Part shown: piece after piece, positions 26,005 to 35,055 of the stretch
How the letters are laid out: the number at the start of each line of letters is the position of its first letter
How positions within the stretch are numbered: the first letter of the stretch is position 1
Assembly: GCF_042433915.1 (NCBI RefSeq)
Contig: NZ_JBHLUN010000006.1
Location: forward strand, 186,001 to 250,000
Origin: Roseomonas elaeocarpi
Lineage (GTDB): Bacteria; Pseudomonadota; Alphaproteobacteria; Acetobacterales; Acetobacteraceae
DNA length: 64,000 nucleotides
Reading direction: 5' to 3'
Notes under the pieces: generated by a model
What the model was told of the DNA's origin: nothing
Databases searched by the model: none
What the model saw: only the letters and a program-made list of their open reading frames with translations
Made by a program: the position numbers and the translations under genes

Positions 26005-27870
26005 TCAGGCCGCCTCGAGCTGTTCGCTGAGCGACAGCCACTCTTCTTCCAGCACGCCAATCTGGTGGGCGATCGCGGCCCGCCGGGTATTGGCCCAGGT
26101 GATGTCGGCAGGTTTGCGCTTCGTGTAGAACTCAGGGTCCGCGAGCTTCCGCTCGATCAGTCCGTCCTCGAGCTTCAGCTTCTCGATCCGCGCCTCGATC
26201 TCCCGCACCCGCTCGCGCAGCGGGGCCAGGGCGGCGCGGTTCGCCGCGCGCTCCCGCCGATCGTCGCGCTTGCCGGCGGGCGCGCTGTCCTTCGCGACCG
26301 GACGGGCGCGATCGAGCAGGTAGGCGCGGTAGTCGTCCATGTCGCCGTCGTAGGGGCGCACCGTGCCGTCGCCCACCAGCCAGAGCTGGTCGGCCGCGAG
26401 TTCCACCAGCCGTGGGTCGTGGGTGATCAGCAGCACCGCGCCACCGTAGTTGGCCAGCGCACGGATCAGCGATTCCCGCGCGTCCATGTCCAGGTGGTTG
26501 GTTGGCTCATCCAGGATCAGCAGCTGCGGCGCGTCGCGGGTGCACAGCGCCAGCAGCAGCCGCGCCTTTTCCCCACCCGAGCAGTCGCGCACCGGCGTGG
26601 TGGCGCGGTCCTCGTCCAGCCCGAAGCGCGCGAGCTGCGCACGGCACTGGGTTTCCGTGGCCTTGGGCATGGCCTGCTGCATATGCGTCAGCGCCGTGCC
26701 GTCGAGGTCGAGCTCCTCCGCCTGGTGCTGCGCGAAGAAGCCGACCTTCAGGCGCGGCGTGCGGCGGACCTCGCCGGACTGCGCCGTCATGCGGCCGGCG
26801 ATCAGCTTGGCCAGGGTGGACTTGCCGTTGCCGTTGGCGCCCAGCAGCGCGATGCGGTCCTCGCTGTCCAGGCGAAGGTCCAGGCCACGCAGGATGGTGC
26901 GGCCGTCATAGCCCACCGAGGCCTCGCGCATGGTCAGGATCGGCGGCGCGACCTCGGCCGGCTCGGGGAAGGAGAAGTGGACGGAGCGCTCCTCCATCAC
27001 CGCTTCCACCGGCGGCAGACGTTCCAGCGCCTTGAGGCGCGACTGCGCCTGCCGGGCCTTGGAGGCCTTGGCGCGGAAACGGTCCACGAAGGCCTGCATG
27101 TGCTTGCGCTCGGCGAGCACCTTGGCGTTGGCCGCCAGCTGCTGCGCCCGGCGCTCGGTGCGGATACGGATGAACTCGGAATAGCCGCCGGGATAGGTGG
27201 TGATCTTGGCCGCATCCAGGTGCGCGATGCCGTCCACGCAGCGATCCAGCAGGTCGCGGTCGTGGCTGATGATGATGGCCGCACCCGAGAAGCGCTTCAG
27301 CCAGCCTTCCAGCCACACCGTCGCCTCGAGGTCGAGGTGGTTGGTCGGCTCATCGAGCAAGAGCAGGTCGGGTTCCAGGAACAGGGCGCGGGCCAGCGAC
27401 ACGCGCATCCGCCAGCCGCCGGAATACTCGCCCACCGGCCGCGCCTGCGCCGCCGCGTCGAAGCCCAGGCCGGCCAGCACCGTGGCGGCGCGCGACGGCG
27501 CGGCGTCGGCGCCGATGGCGCGCAGCCGCTCGTGGATCTCCGCCTCGCGCAGCGGCTCCGCCCCGCCCTCCAGTTCCGCCAGCAGCGCCGCGCGCTCGGT
27601 ATCGGCCTCCAGCACCGTGTCCAGCAGCGAGCCCTCGCCGCTCGGCGCTTCCTGCGCGAGGTAGGCCATGCGGGCCCTGGCCGCGAGGCGAACCTCGCCG
27701 CCATCGGGCTGCAGCTGGTTCGTCAGGACCCGGAACAGCGTGGACTTGCCGACGCCGTTGCGACCGACCAGGCCGATCTTGTGGCCGGGATCGAGCTGGA
27801 GCGATGCGCCATCCAGCAGTGTTCGCCCGCCGAAGCGCACCGTGATGTCGTTGATGGCGAGAACGGTCAT
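26005..27870 (-). CDS. ABC-F family ATPase (Uup/YheS-like)
   Basis: A 621-residue cytoplasmic protein with two ATPase domains and no membrane part. Domain 1: GRNGVGKST, VGEYSGGWRMRVSLARAL, LLLDEPTNHLDLEA. Domain 2: GANGNGKST, DCSGGEKARLLLAL, LILDEPTNHLDMDA. The P-site linker between them is charged. The C-terminus, after about residue 530, is a Lys/Arg/Glu-rich coiled coil (LRERVREIEARIEKLKLEDG). ABC-F proteins act on ribosomes during translation. The C-terminal coil and linker suit the Uup/YheS group; which one is not resolved. It is convergent with the RlpA-like gene (16-base gap). Confidence 0.92.
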   Translation of the reverse strand: MTVLAINDITVRFGGRTLLDGASLQLDPGHKIGLVGRNGVGKSTLFRVLTNQLQPDGGEVRLAARARMAYLAQEAPSGEGSLLDTVLEADTERAALLAELEGGAEPLREAEIHERLRAIGADAAPSRAATVLAGLGFDAAAQARPVGEYSGGWRMRVSLARALFLEPDLLLLDEPTNHLDLEATVWLEGWLKRFSGAAIIISHDRDLLDRCVDGIAHLDAAKITTYPGGYSEFIRIRTERRAQQLAANAKVLAERKHMQAFVDRFRAKASKARQAQSRLKALERLPPVEAVMEERSVHFSFPEPAEVAPPILTMREASVGYDGRTILRGLDLRLDSEDRIALLGANGNGKSTLAKLIAGRMTAQSGEVRRTPRLKVGFFAQHQAEELDLDGTALTHMQQAMPKATETQCRAQLARFGLDEDRATTPVRDCSGGEKARLLLALCTRDAPQLLILDEPTNHLDMDARESLIRALANYGGAVLLITHDPRLVELAADQLWLVGDGTVRPYDGDMDDYRAYLLDRARPVAKDSAPAGKRDDRRERAANRAALAPLRERVREIEARIEKLKLEDGLIERKLADPEFYTKRKPADITWANTRRAAIAHQIGVLEEEWLSLSEQLEAA

Positions 27871-28453
27871 GCGCGGGTTCTAGAGCCGATCGTCGCGGTC
27901 TTGAAGCGGTTCCCTCCTGGCGGCACCGGGGTTGTGCCTGATGCATGGCCCTGGGTGTTCCCTGCAGCGGCGCCGGTCCGCTCCCGCTGGGCACGCCCCG
28001 GGGCTGTACGGCAGGAGGGTGGTCCAACAACCGCGTAGCCCTAAGGACCCTTCGTCAGGCTGGGCGGCGATGTTCCACAACCGTTCATACTCCAAGTTAA
28101 TTGGATTCAGTTTTGCACCGAAATCTGGTCTGGAGAGCGTTGGCCAGAACATCTTGGGACCCGTGTAAAGAAGATCGACGTATTTTCTACCTGTGGTAGC
28201 AAAGTAACGTACTTCCTCGTCTCTTTATCGCCCCTTGGTTGTTCTTTACGGAGCGCCATGAGGGGGGTGCGGCTGTAGGAAGGTTCCGGATGTTCCTGGT
28301 TTGATCGAGTGAGGGGGCGTGTCACCCGCGATCGACTTCTCCCTCATGCGCAGGGCTGCGGTTGCCCTCAAGCGTCAGAGCGGGGAGACGTCCGACCCGT
28401 CCCGGCTTCCATGTCACCGCGACGGAAGGCGCGACGGACGTGGTCCGGTGACC
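27871..28453. other. 583-base intergenic region with a lower-GC patch
   Basis: No supported gene. From about 28050 to 28320 the base composition drops well below the neighbourhood and A/T runs appear, unlike any other intergenic stretch except 34850-34980. A short hairpin CTACC-TGT-GGTAG lies near 28185. A minus-strand frame with LNPINLEYERLWNIAAQ is readable around 28080-28140 but matches nothing I know. It could be a relic of transferred DNA. Confidence 0.5.
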
Positions 28454-29722
28454 TCAGGGGGCAACCACCATGCAGGCGCGTGGCCTGAGCTTCCGGCAGG
28501 CCTGTCTCGCTTCGGCCTGGGTCAGGCCGGCGATCTGCGCGCGGAACAGCGTGGCGCCGCGCACCCGCACAGGTTCCACCAGGCTGCGACCGCCCCGGCC
28601 CGCGCCGTGACGACGCGCGTCAGCCACCGCTTGCCGGGCGGTGCGGGCGGAGGGCAGGGCGCCCACCTGCGCCGCCCAGCCTGCGTGCGGGTTTCCGGCG
28701 GTCCGGGGCGTGCGGACGGTGGTGGAAGGGGCCACGGGTGGCGGCAGCCGCACCGCGGCGGTGGCGCGACGCAGCAAAGGCTTGGTTTCGGGCAGCGGCG
28801 CCAGCACCGTCGCCGCCCTGGCCGAGCCCGCCAGCCCCGGGAAGACGGGCGCCCGCGCGACGCGCATCTCGGTGTCCACCGGCACCGCGGTGGTGCCGAA
28901 GCCGCGGTCCATCAGCGCCATGACGTGACGGTCGCGCTCGTTGCTGGTGGCGCCGCCGAACACCACCGCCACCAGCCGCCGGCCATCGCGGGCCGCGCTG
29001 ACCACGATGTTGAAGCCGCTGCTGTTGATGAACCCGGTCTTGATACCGTCGGCGCCCTCATACTGTTCCACCACGCGGTTGTGGCCGTTGATGCGCCGCC
29101 CATGCCAGTTGAACCCGGCCGTCGAGAAGTAGCTGTAGCGGCGCGGGAAATCGCTGATCAGGCGTTGGCCGAGCAGTGCCATGTCGCGCGCCGTGGTGAC
29201 CTGCCCCGGGTCGGGCAGGCCGGATGCGTTGCGGAACACCGTGCGGCTCATCCCGAGCGACCTCGCTCGCAACGTCATCAGGTTGGCGAAGCGCCGCTCG
29301 CTGCCGCCGCCCAGGAACTCACCCACGGCCGAGGCCACGTCGTTGGCCGACTTGGTCACCACCGCCAGGATCGCGTCGCGCACGGTGATGGTGGAGCCGG
29401 GCTTGAGCCACAGCTTCGAGGGCGGCTGCGACGCGGCGTGGCGCGACACCGGGATACGGGTCGCCGTGGAGACGCTGCCCTCCTCCAGCGCCAGGAACAG
29501 CATGTAGAGGGTCATCATCTTGGTCAGCGAGGCGGGGTGCCGCAGCTCATCCGCGGCCGAGGCCGAAAGCACCGCGCCGGTGCTGGTATCCACCACGATC
29601 GAGGAATAGCGGTCGCTTCCGACCTGCGCCCGGGCGGCACCGGAATAAAGCCAGAAGCTGGCCGCCGCCACGAACGCGAGGACGCGCCCGCAGCGTCGCA
29701 AGGCAACGCCGGTCTCGATCAT
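28454..29722 (-). CDS. D-alanyl-D-alanine carboxypeptidase with SPOR domain
   Basis: A 422-residue exported penicillin-binding protein of the S11 (DacA/PBP5) family that trims pentapeptide side chains in peptidoglycan. After a signal (ending SGAARAQ) come the catalytic SxxK motif in HPASLTKMM, SxN in KSANDVASA and KTG in DGIKTGFIN. A Pro/Ala-rich linker leads to a C-terminal SPOR-type domain (WAAQVGALPSARTARQAV, ATLFRAQIAGLTQAEA), which binds denuded glycan at division sites. The ATG with GAGGGGG about seven bases before is preferred over an upstream in-frame GTG. Confidence 0.93.
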   Translation of the reverse strand: MIETGVALRRCGRVLAFVAAASFWLYSGAARAQVGSDRYSSIVVDTSTGAVLSASAADELRHPASLTKMMTLYMLFLALEEGSVSTATRIPVSRHAASQPPSKLWLKPGSTITVRDAILAVVTKSANDVASAVGEFLGGGSERRFANLMTLRARSLGMSRTVFRNASGLPDPGQVTTARDMALLGQRLISDFPRRYSYFSTAGFNWHGRRINGHNRVVEQYEGADGIKTGFINSSGFNIVVSAARDGRRLVAVVFGGATSNERDRHVMALMDRGFGTTAVPVDTEMRVARAPVFPGLAGSARAATVLAPLPETKPLLRRATAAVRLPPPVAPSTTVRTPRTAGNPHAGWAAQVGALPSARTARQAVADARRHGAGRGGRSLVEPVRVRGATLFRAQIAGLTQAEARQACRKLRPRACMVVAP

Positions 29723-30126
29723 GCAGAACCCCCTCGACCGGCACTTCCCCCGAAGCACGGCCGTCGGTTCGGAACTGCACGCCCGCGCCGTGCAGTGGCA
29801 ACCATGGATGAACGCCGATCCATGTTGTCGTGGAGATTTCGGGACGGGCGAGACCTGTAAGCCACAGCTCGCGCACGGGATTTTGAAGTGCGACGTGCGG
29901 AAGAGATTTTGCGATACATGACGGGATGTACAGTTACGGCGCGACGTTTCTCCGCCGTCGGAGCAGCAGCGACCGCCGGATGCTGCTTGGCGTCGCGCTG
30001 GACCTTTTGATCCTACATGCCAGTGGGCATTCGCATGGGCGATCCCATGGGCGTCCCGGTGGGGCCTTTGATGGACGGTGCGGCGGGCGGCGGCGGTCAG
30101 GAAAAGCCGCTTCGGCGCAACGGTGT
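29723..30126. other. 404-base region without a supported gene
   Basis: It lies between the 5' side of the carboxypeptidase gene and the end of the CLC gene, both on minus. It must hold the carboxypeptidase promoter. A moderately AT-rich stretch at about 29875-29930 (TTTTGAAGTGCGAC, GATTTTGCGATACATGA) is the best candidate promoter zone. No frame with convincing coding character is seen. Confidence 0.5.
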
Positions 30127-31941
30127 TCAGGCCGCGAGACCCATCTCTTCCCGCCGGCGGCGTTCCACTTCCTCGCCGTAGCGGCGCAGGAGGTGGCTGG
30201 CGGTCAGCAGGCCCAGCACCTTGCGGCTGTCGGCGCCGTCCACCACGGCCAGGGACTCGGCCTCCACCGTATCGAAGACGGCCATGGCCTCCTTGGCATT
30301 CATGGCCGGGACCAGGGCCCGGTCCCGCAGGTGCAGCAGTTCCGCAACCGACTCAGCCGCCAGGTCGGGCGTATAGGCTTCGGGCACCGAAACGATGCCG
30401 ACGTAGCGCCCCTGCGCGTCCACCACCACCACGCTGGCGGTGGAGCCCAGGGGGTAGTCGCGCCGGAAGGAGGACATGCGCGTGTCGTCGCGCACCGTCC
30501 GGACGTCGCGGCGCATCAGCTTGCCCACCGTCAGATCGCGCAGCCAGCCCACGTCATGGGCCGAGCGGATGGTTTCGCCCCGCAGGTGAAAGCGCCAGGT
30601 GGCGAAGGAGTAGCCGAACAGCCGCCGCACCACGAGGCCGGCCACGGTGACCGCCATCAGCACCGCGCCGCCGACCTCGAAATTGCCGGTGGTTTCCAGC
30701 GCCAGGAACGTCATCGCCAGCGGCGCGCCCACCACGGCGGTGCCGAAGGCGCTCATCCCGGTGAGCGCCATGAGCAGCGGGTCGAGTGGGACGCCGGGCA
30801 GGAGGACGCCCACGGCCACGGTGAACAGCTTGCCGAACAGCGCGCCCAGCAACAGCGAGGCGAAGAACAGACCGCCGCGAAAACCGGCCCCCAGCGACAC
30901 GATCGCCCCCGCGGTCTTGAGCACCGCGAGCACGAGGATGCCGAGCGCCCCGCCCTCGGTCGCGAAGGCGAAGTGCAGCGCCCCGTGCCCGGCCGAAAGC
31001 ACCACGGGCGAGATGAGCGCCAGGAGGCCCACCACCAGCCCGCCGACCGCCGGCCGGAGCCAGGCCCACGGGACGAAGCGGCGAAAGGCCACCTCGGCAT
31101 AGGTCACGCCGCGCATCACGGCGATGCCGAGCAGGCCGCAGCCCAGCGCCAGCAGCAGCACCGCGACGTAGCCCTGCCAGTCCGGCGAGCCGACGCCCCC
31201 CGGTTCCACCGCGTAGGTCGCGCCGCTCAGGACCCGGGCCACCAGCGTGGCGGACACGGCGCTGGCGATCACCGGCGCCAGGCTGGCGATGGCGTAGGTG
31301 CCGATCACCAGCTCGAAGGCGTAGAAGGCGCCGGTCAGCGGCGCGTCGAAGGCCGCCGCGATGGCGCCGGCCGCGCCGCAGCCCACCAGCACCCGCAGGT
31401 CGCCGCGGCGCAGGCCGAACTGCCGTCCCAGCCGTGAGGCGATGCCGCCCGCCGCCTGGGTATAGCCCGCCTCCAGCCCCACCGAGGCGCCGAACCCGTT
31501 GGACACGATGTTCTGCACCGCCACCACGAGGCCGTCGAGCATCGACATACGCCCGCCGTGCAGGGCATTGGCCTCGATGGGGTCGACCGGCTGGCGCGGC
31601 CGCCAGCGTGCCACCAGGAGGTTAAGCAGCCCGAGCAGGAGGCCGCCCGCCAGCGGCACCGTCAGCAGCACCAGCGGCGATACGTGGCGCATGATGCTGA
31701 GGCCGTTGGCACCGGAGGGGCCGAACATCAGCAGGTGCAGGCCGCGCGCCGCGCCGCCCATTGCCACTGCCACCAGGCCGCTCGCCACGCCGGTCAGGAT
31801 CGCCAGCATGACCACGCCGGCCTCGTGCCCACGGACCCAGGCGCGGATGGCCGCCGCCCCGCGCGCCGGACGCACGTGGAAGTGCAGCTTCGGCCGATGC
31901 GGCACCTTGAGGAGGAACCGGGGGCGGAGGTCGTGGTTCAT
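30127..31941 (-). CDS. CLC-family chloride channel/antiporter with CBS domains
   Basis: A 604-residue membrane protein. The hydrophobic CLC core covers about residues 45-435. The gating-glutamate motif appears as VGLEAGYTQ, followed by GAAGAIAAAFDAPLTGAFYA, which is the GxFxP-type region, and GAGFRGGLFFASLLLGALFG. A C-terminal cytoplasmic part with two CBS domains (about 455-585; MRRDVRTVRDDTRMSSFRRD and YGEEVERR at the end) may bind nucleotides. CLC proteins exchange chloride for protons or conduct it. The ATG MNHDLRPR was chosen since a longer frame has no membrane or conserved content. Confidence 0.9.
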   Translation of the reverse strand: MNHDLRPRFLLKVPHRPKLHFHVRPARGAAAIRAWVRGHEAGVVMLAILTGVASGLVAVAMGGAARGLHLLMFGPSGANGLSIMRHVSPLVLLTVPLAGGLLLGLLNLLVARWRPRQPVDPIEANALHGGRMSMLDGLVVAVQNIVSNGFGASVGLEAGYTQAAGGIASRLGRQFGLRRGDLRVLVGCGAAGAIAAAFDAPLTGAFYAFELVIGTYAIASLAPVIASAVSATLVARVLSGATYAVEPGGVGSPDWQGYVAVLLLALGCGLLGIAVMRGVTYAEVAFRRFVPWAWLRPAVGGLVVGLLALISPVVLSAGHGALHFAFATEGGALGILVLAVLKTAGAIVSLGAGFRGGLFFASLLLGALFGKLFTVAVGVLLPGVPLDPLLMALTGMSAFGTAVVGAPLAMTFLALETTGNFEVGGAVLMAVTVAGLVVRRLFGYSFATWRFHLRGETIRSAHDVGWLRDLTVGKLMRRDVRTVRDDTRMSSFRRDYPLGSTASVVVVDAQGRYVGIVSVPEAYTPDLAAESVAELLHLRDRALVPAMNAKEAMAVFDTVEAESLAVVDGADSRKVLGLLTASHLLRRYGEEVERRRREEMGLAA

Positions 31942-32272
31942 GTCGGGCGACAGAGTTCCGGGCTGGCGGTGAAACCAGGTGCAGCAGGGGTCTAACCCAT
32001 TGCGGCACCGTTTCCACCACGCGCCACGGACTGGCACCACATTCGGGCCGGAAGACGGCAGGCGGGCCGGAAAAGACGCCCGACGGAGGCGCAAGTCGCG
32101 GCGGCGGGGCGGTGGACGCGGCGTCCGGAGCCGGGTCGGGCGGGCGCTGCGCAGGGAATCGGACGGGCATCTCTCCCTTCCTCCTCCACACGTTGCCGCG
32201 CCCGCTCCCCGCGCGCTGTTCCGTCGGCCGGCCGGTGGGGCTACCCTGCGGTCTCCACCACCTGCCGGTCCG
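31942..32272. other. Divergent intergenic region, no gene seen
   Basis: A 331-base spacer between the CLC gene (minus) and an exported protein gene (plus). It should carry both promoters. It is very GC-rich, and I see no clear -35/-10 pair, operator palindrome or small frame. Confidence 0.4.
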
Positions 32273-33628
32273 ATGCCCCGTCTCGTTGTTCTGCTCGCCG
32301 CCTCGCTGCTCCTGATCCTGCCGGCTTCGGCCGAAACCTCGCATCGCGCTGCCCTGGGCAGGCCGCAGAACGCGGCGGCGGGAGACGGCGACGCGGTGCT
32401 GAGCGCGCAGGACGTGCTCTTCGCCTATGCTCACCTGACCGACACGCGCCCCGATCTCGAGGCACTGGCCCGGGTCGAGGTGCCGCCGCCCGATACCCAC
32501 TCGCCCGTGCCCGGTGCCGCGGCCGCCCGCTACCGCACCGCCCTGCGCGACGAGACCGCCGAGCTGCGCGGTGCCTTCGAGCGGTTCAACATCAACCGGC
32601 CGCTGCTGCTGCGCGTGCAAACGGGAATCGGCCGCTACGACGCGGCCGCGGGCGGGCTGCCGCTGGACTTCAACCCGTCCTTCTGGGTGCGCGACCCGAC
32701 CTGGCGCACGGACGGCTTCATCCTCCGCTTCAACAATGCCGGGGCGGTGCGCACCGTTCCGGTCGCCGACGAGGGCGAGGCCGACGACCGCATGGCCACG
32801 GCGGGATTCGACCCGCGCTTCGACGATGGCTGGAACGGGGTGCTGGAATTGCGCTTCGTGTTCGGCGGCGTGCTGCCGCACCCGCCCGGCTTGCGCGGGG
32901 CGCCGATCGCGGCGCGCCTGCTCTCCGCCCGCCTCGTCAGCCGGGATGGCGAGGTCGTGCACGACTTCGGCACCGTCGGGCAGGGCATTCCGCGCCGCGG
33001 TCCGCCGGTGCTGGGGACGGCCAAGCTCGATGGGCTGCGGCTGGGCATGCCGCTGGCCGAGGCGCGTGCCGCCCTGCCCGGGCTGCGCGCCACCCCGGCC
33101 GGCTACGGGATGTTCGAGGGGCTGGCGGCCGGCGTCCGGCGCGACCCGCGGGCGCCACGCTGCGACATCGGCATCGTGGCCGACCTGCGCGCCTTCGGCC
33201 AGGCCGTGCCGCCGCGGCACAGCTTCCGCCACTGCGTCGCGCTCCAGGCCGCGGTGCCCCTCCCCGAACCGACCGAGCCGTCCGGAAAGCCCGCCGCCCG
33301 GTCGTCCGATCCCGCCGACGCTCTGCCGGCGCCGGAGGTGTCCGCACCGCAGGTGGGCGAGGTCACGGTGCTGCGCTTCCTGCCCGGCGCGATGCCGGAG
33401 GTTGTGCGGCGGCAGCTGGAGCGGCGCTTCGGCGCGCCGCTGACGGAAGGAAAGGGCGAGATCACCTGGATCGGCCACGACCCCGACGCCGCCGACAGCC
33501 AGGCACCCATGGTGCAGCTGAAGGCCGAGTTCGTGACGCTGGCGCAGGGCGGTCCCGACGGTGAGCCCGGCGTGCTGCTGGGCCTGCAGATGCAGCCCTA
33601 TCGCCCCGATCCCGCGGACAACTCCTGA
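32273..33628 (+). CDS. Exported protein of unknown function
   Basis: A 451-residue protein with a cleavable signal (MPRLVVLLAASLLLILPASA). I do not recognise the family. Visible parts are an N-terminal region with ARYRTALRDETAELRGAFER; a central beta-rich part (NPSFWVRDPTWRTDGFILRF, WNGVLELRFVFGG); and two similar-looking segments that begin LGTAKLDGLRLGMPLAEARA and VTVLRFLPGAMPEVVRRQLE. Both read like repeats of a small domain measuring a difference between two quantities. It is followed 32 bases later by mtgA on the same strand, so an envelope role is possible. Confidence 0.75.
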   Translation: MPRLVVLLAASLLLILPASAETSHRAALGRPQNAAAGDGDAVLSAQDVLFAYAHLTDTRPDLEALARVEVPPPDTHSPVPGAAAARYRTALRDETAELRGAFERFNINRPLLLRVQTGIGRYDAAAGGLPLDFNPSFWVRDPTWRTDGFILRFNNAGAVRTVPVADEGEADDRMATAGFDPRFDDGWNGVLELRFVFGGVLPHPPGLRGAPIAARLLSARLVSRDGEVVHDFGTVGQGIPRRGPPVLGTAKLDGLRLGMPLAEARAALPGLRATPAGYGMFEGLAAGVRRDPRAPRCDIGIVADLRAFGQAVPPRHSFRHCVALQAAVPLPEPTEPSGKPAARSSDPADALPAPEVSAPQVGEVTVLRFLPGAMPEVVRRQLERRFGAPLTEGKGEITWIGHDPDAADSQAPMVQLKAEFVTLAQGGPDGEPGVLLGLQMQPYRPDPADNS

Positions 33629-33660
33629 GCGTCGCTTCGTCCGGCCGCCGGGCTGCCCGG

Positions 33661-34410
33661 ATGTGGCGGAGCCTGGCCCGTCCGCCCCGGTCCCTGCGGG
33701 GCGTGCTGCCGCGCTGGCGCCGCACCGGCGCGAAGGGGCCCGGCGGCTGGCGGGAGCGTTTGCGCACCGTCGTTCTGCTGCTGCTGGCGGGGCCGCTGGC
33801 GCTGATCCTGATCTTTCGCGTGGTGCCGGTTCCGGCGACGCCGCTGATGCTGATCCGCCTGGTGCAGGGCTATGGCTGGCAGCATGACTGGGTGCCCTAC
33901 GACCAGATCGCGCCCGCACTGGCACGGGCGGTGATCGCCTCGGAAGACAATTTCTTCTGCGAGGAAAGCTTCGGCTTCGACATCCCGGCCCTGCGCGGGC
34001 AGGTCGAGACGCTGCTGGACGGCGAACGCCCGCGCGGCGCCAGCACGATCACCATGCAGACCGCCAAGAACCTCCTGCTCTGGCCGGGGCGCGATCCGGT
34101 TCGCAAGGTGATCGAGGCCTGGCTGACGCCGCAGGTCGCGCTGCTCTGGCCCAAGCGGCGCGTGCTGGAAGTCTACCTCAACAGCGTGGAGTTCGGTCCT
34201 GGCATCTACGGTGCCGAGGCCGCGTCGCGCGCCTTCTTCCGCAAGCCGGCCAGCGATCTGACCGCCGTGGAAGCGAGCCAGCTGGCGGTGGTGCTGCCCA
34301 GCCCTCTGAACTGGTCCGCCAGCCGCCCGGGCCGCTACCTGCGGGGGCATGCGGCGGTGATCCGGGGGCGCATGGGGCAGCTGGGTCCGCTGCTGGACTG
34401 TGCTCGCTGA
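33661..34410 (+). CDS. mtgA: Monofunctional peptidoglycan glycosyltransferase
   Basis: A 249-residue membrane-anchored GT51 enzyme that polymerises lipid II into glycan strands. A transmembrane helix lies at about residues 37-57. Motif 1 is AVIASEDNFFCEESFGFD with the catalytic Glu. Motif 2 is RGASTITMQTAKNLLLW, motif 3 RKVIEAWLT, motif 4 KRRVLEVYLNSVEFGPGIYG with the second Glu, and motif 5 LTAVEASQLAVVLPSPLNW. There is no transpeptidase domain. Length and motifs are those of MtgA. Confidence 0.94.
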   Translation: MWRSLARPPRSLRGVLPRWRRTGAKGPGGWRERLRTVVLLLLAGPLALILIFRVVPVPATPLMLIRLVQGYGWQHDWVPYDQIAPALARAVIASEDNFFCEESFGFDIPALRGQVETLLDGERPRGASTITMQTAKNLLLWPGRDPVRKVIEAWLTPQVALLWPKRRVLEVYLNSVEFGPGIYGAEAASRAFFRKPASDLTAVEASQLAVVLPSPLNWSASRPGRYLRGHAAVIRGRMGQLGPLLDCAR

Positions 34411-34544
34411 GCCCGAGGGCTGCCAGCAAATCAGGGGAGCACGGATGGGAATCCGGGATCATCCCGTTGGCAGGCGCTTCGGACATCTCCGCCTCGGCGA
34501 GGAGGCATTCGGCCGGGGCGCGCAGGAGGACGAGCGCCATCGCC

Positions 34545-34739
34545 TCAGGTCGAGGGCAGCTGGAGGTGGGGCTGGCAGCGCAGGATGGACGCGACGTTCA
34601 TCAGGATCTTCGCGATCGCGTCGAGCTTCGCTTCGAAGGCTTCCGCCCCGATACGCTCGAGCTCGCTGATGACGTTCCCGGCAGCGCTGTCGCTTCCGAA
34701 CGGGGACGGCGAGGGCGGAGAAGAACTGTCGCGGAGCAT
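34545..34739 (-). CDS. Small hypothetical protein
   Basis: A 64-residue frame with coding-like third-position GC bias on the minus strand. The amino end is Ser/Pro-rich (SSSPPSPSPFGSDSAAG), then an amphipathic helix ISELERIGAEAFEAKLDAIA and a tail with one Cys. An AGGAC-like site precedes the ATG. It lies between mtgA and the regulator of the repeat-peptide locus, facing away from the regulator. No family is recognised, and it may not be real. Confidence 0.45.
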   Translation of the reverse strand: MLRDSSSPPSPSPFGSDSAAGNVISELERIGAEAFEAKLDAIAKILMNVASILRCQPHLQLPST

Positions 34740-35055
34740 TTTGGGTCCTGTTCAGGCCGTCACGTCGGCGTGTTCGGCTGAACCCCGTTCTGCCTGATTC
34801 CGGCCGGCCCCGCAGGTCGCTTGGGCGTCGGCAGGCGTCGCTTAAGCGTCGCCCGTCACAACCACGGAAATGAATATAGTCCTATGATGACGGTCTGTTC
34901 AACCACGAACTGTTACGTCACCTGTTGGTTGTGTCACCTGAATCGAATATAAACCTAAGGGTGGTGAAGATTCTCCTTCCTCAACCCCGCTTGCCTTCGG
35001 GCACGGGTGCTGGGCAGCGACGATCTTGCATCCGCCTCCCAGAGCCCGGTGCCCG
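34740..35055. promoter_or_regulatory. AT-richer control region with repeated CAACCAC and GTCACCTG motifs
   Basis: Upstream of the SARP-like regulator the DNA turns AT-rich (34865-34980). CAACCACG occurs near 34858 and 34900 with an inverted TTGGTTGTG near 34926, and GTCACCTG occurs twice near 34917 and 34933. Repeats of this kind often bind SARP- or OmpR-type winged-helix proteins, so they are candidate sites for the downstream regulator or another factor. Exact sites are by eye and may be off by one base. Confidence 0.4.

Noticed and set aside
28070..28152. Minus-strand frame with LNPINLEYERLWNIAAQ as a gene fragment
   Set aside because: It is short, has no start signals or recognised family, and the adjoining sequence in frame turns into low-complexity Arg/Pro text. 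Kept only as part of the low-GC patch.
29721..29921. 66-residue plus-strand frame upstream of the carboxypeptidase gene
   Set aside because: It overlaps the carboxypeptidase start region, has no ribosome site and no conserved content.
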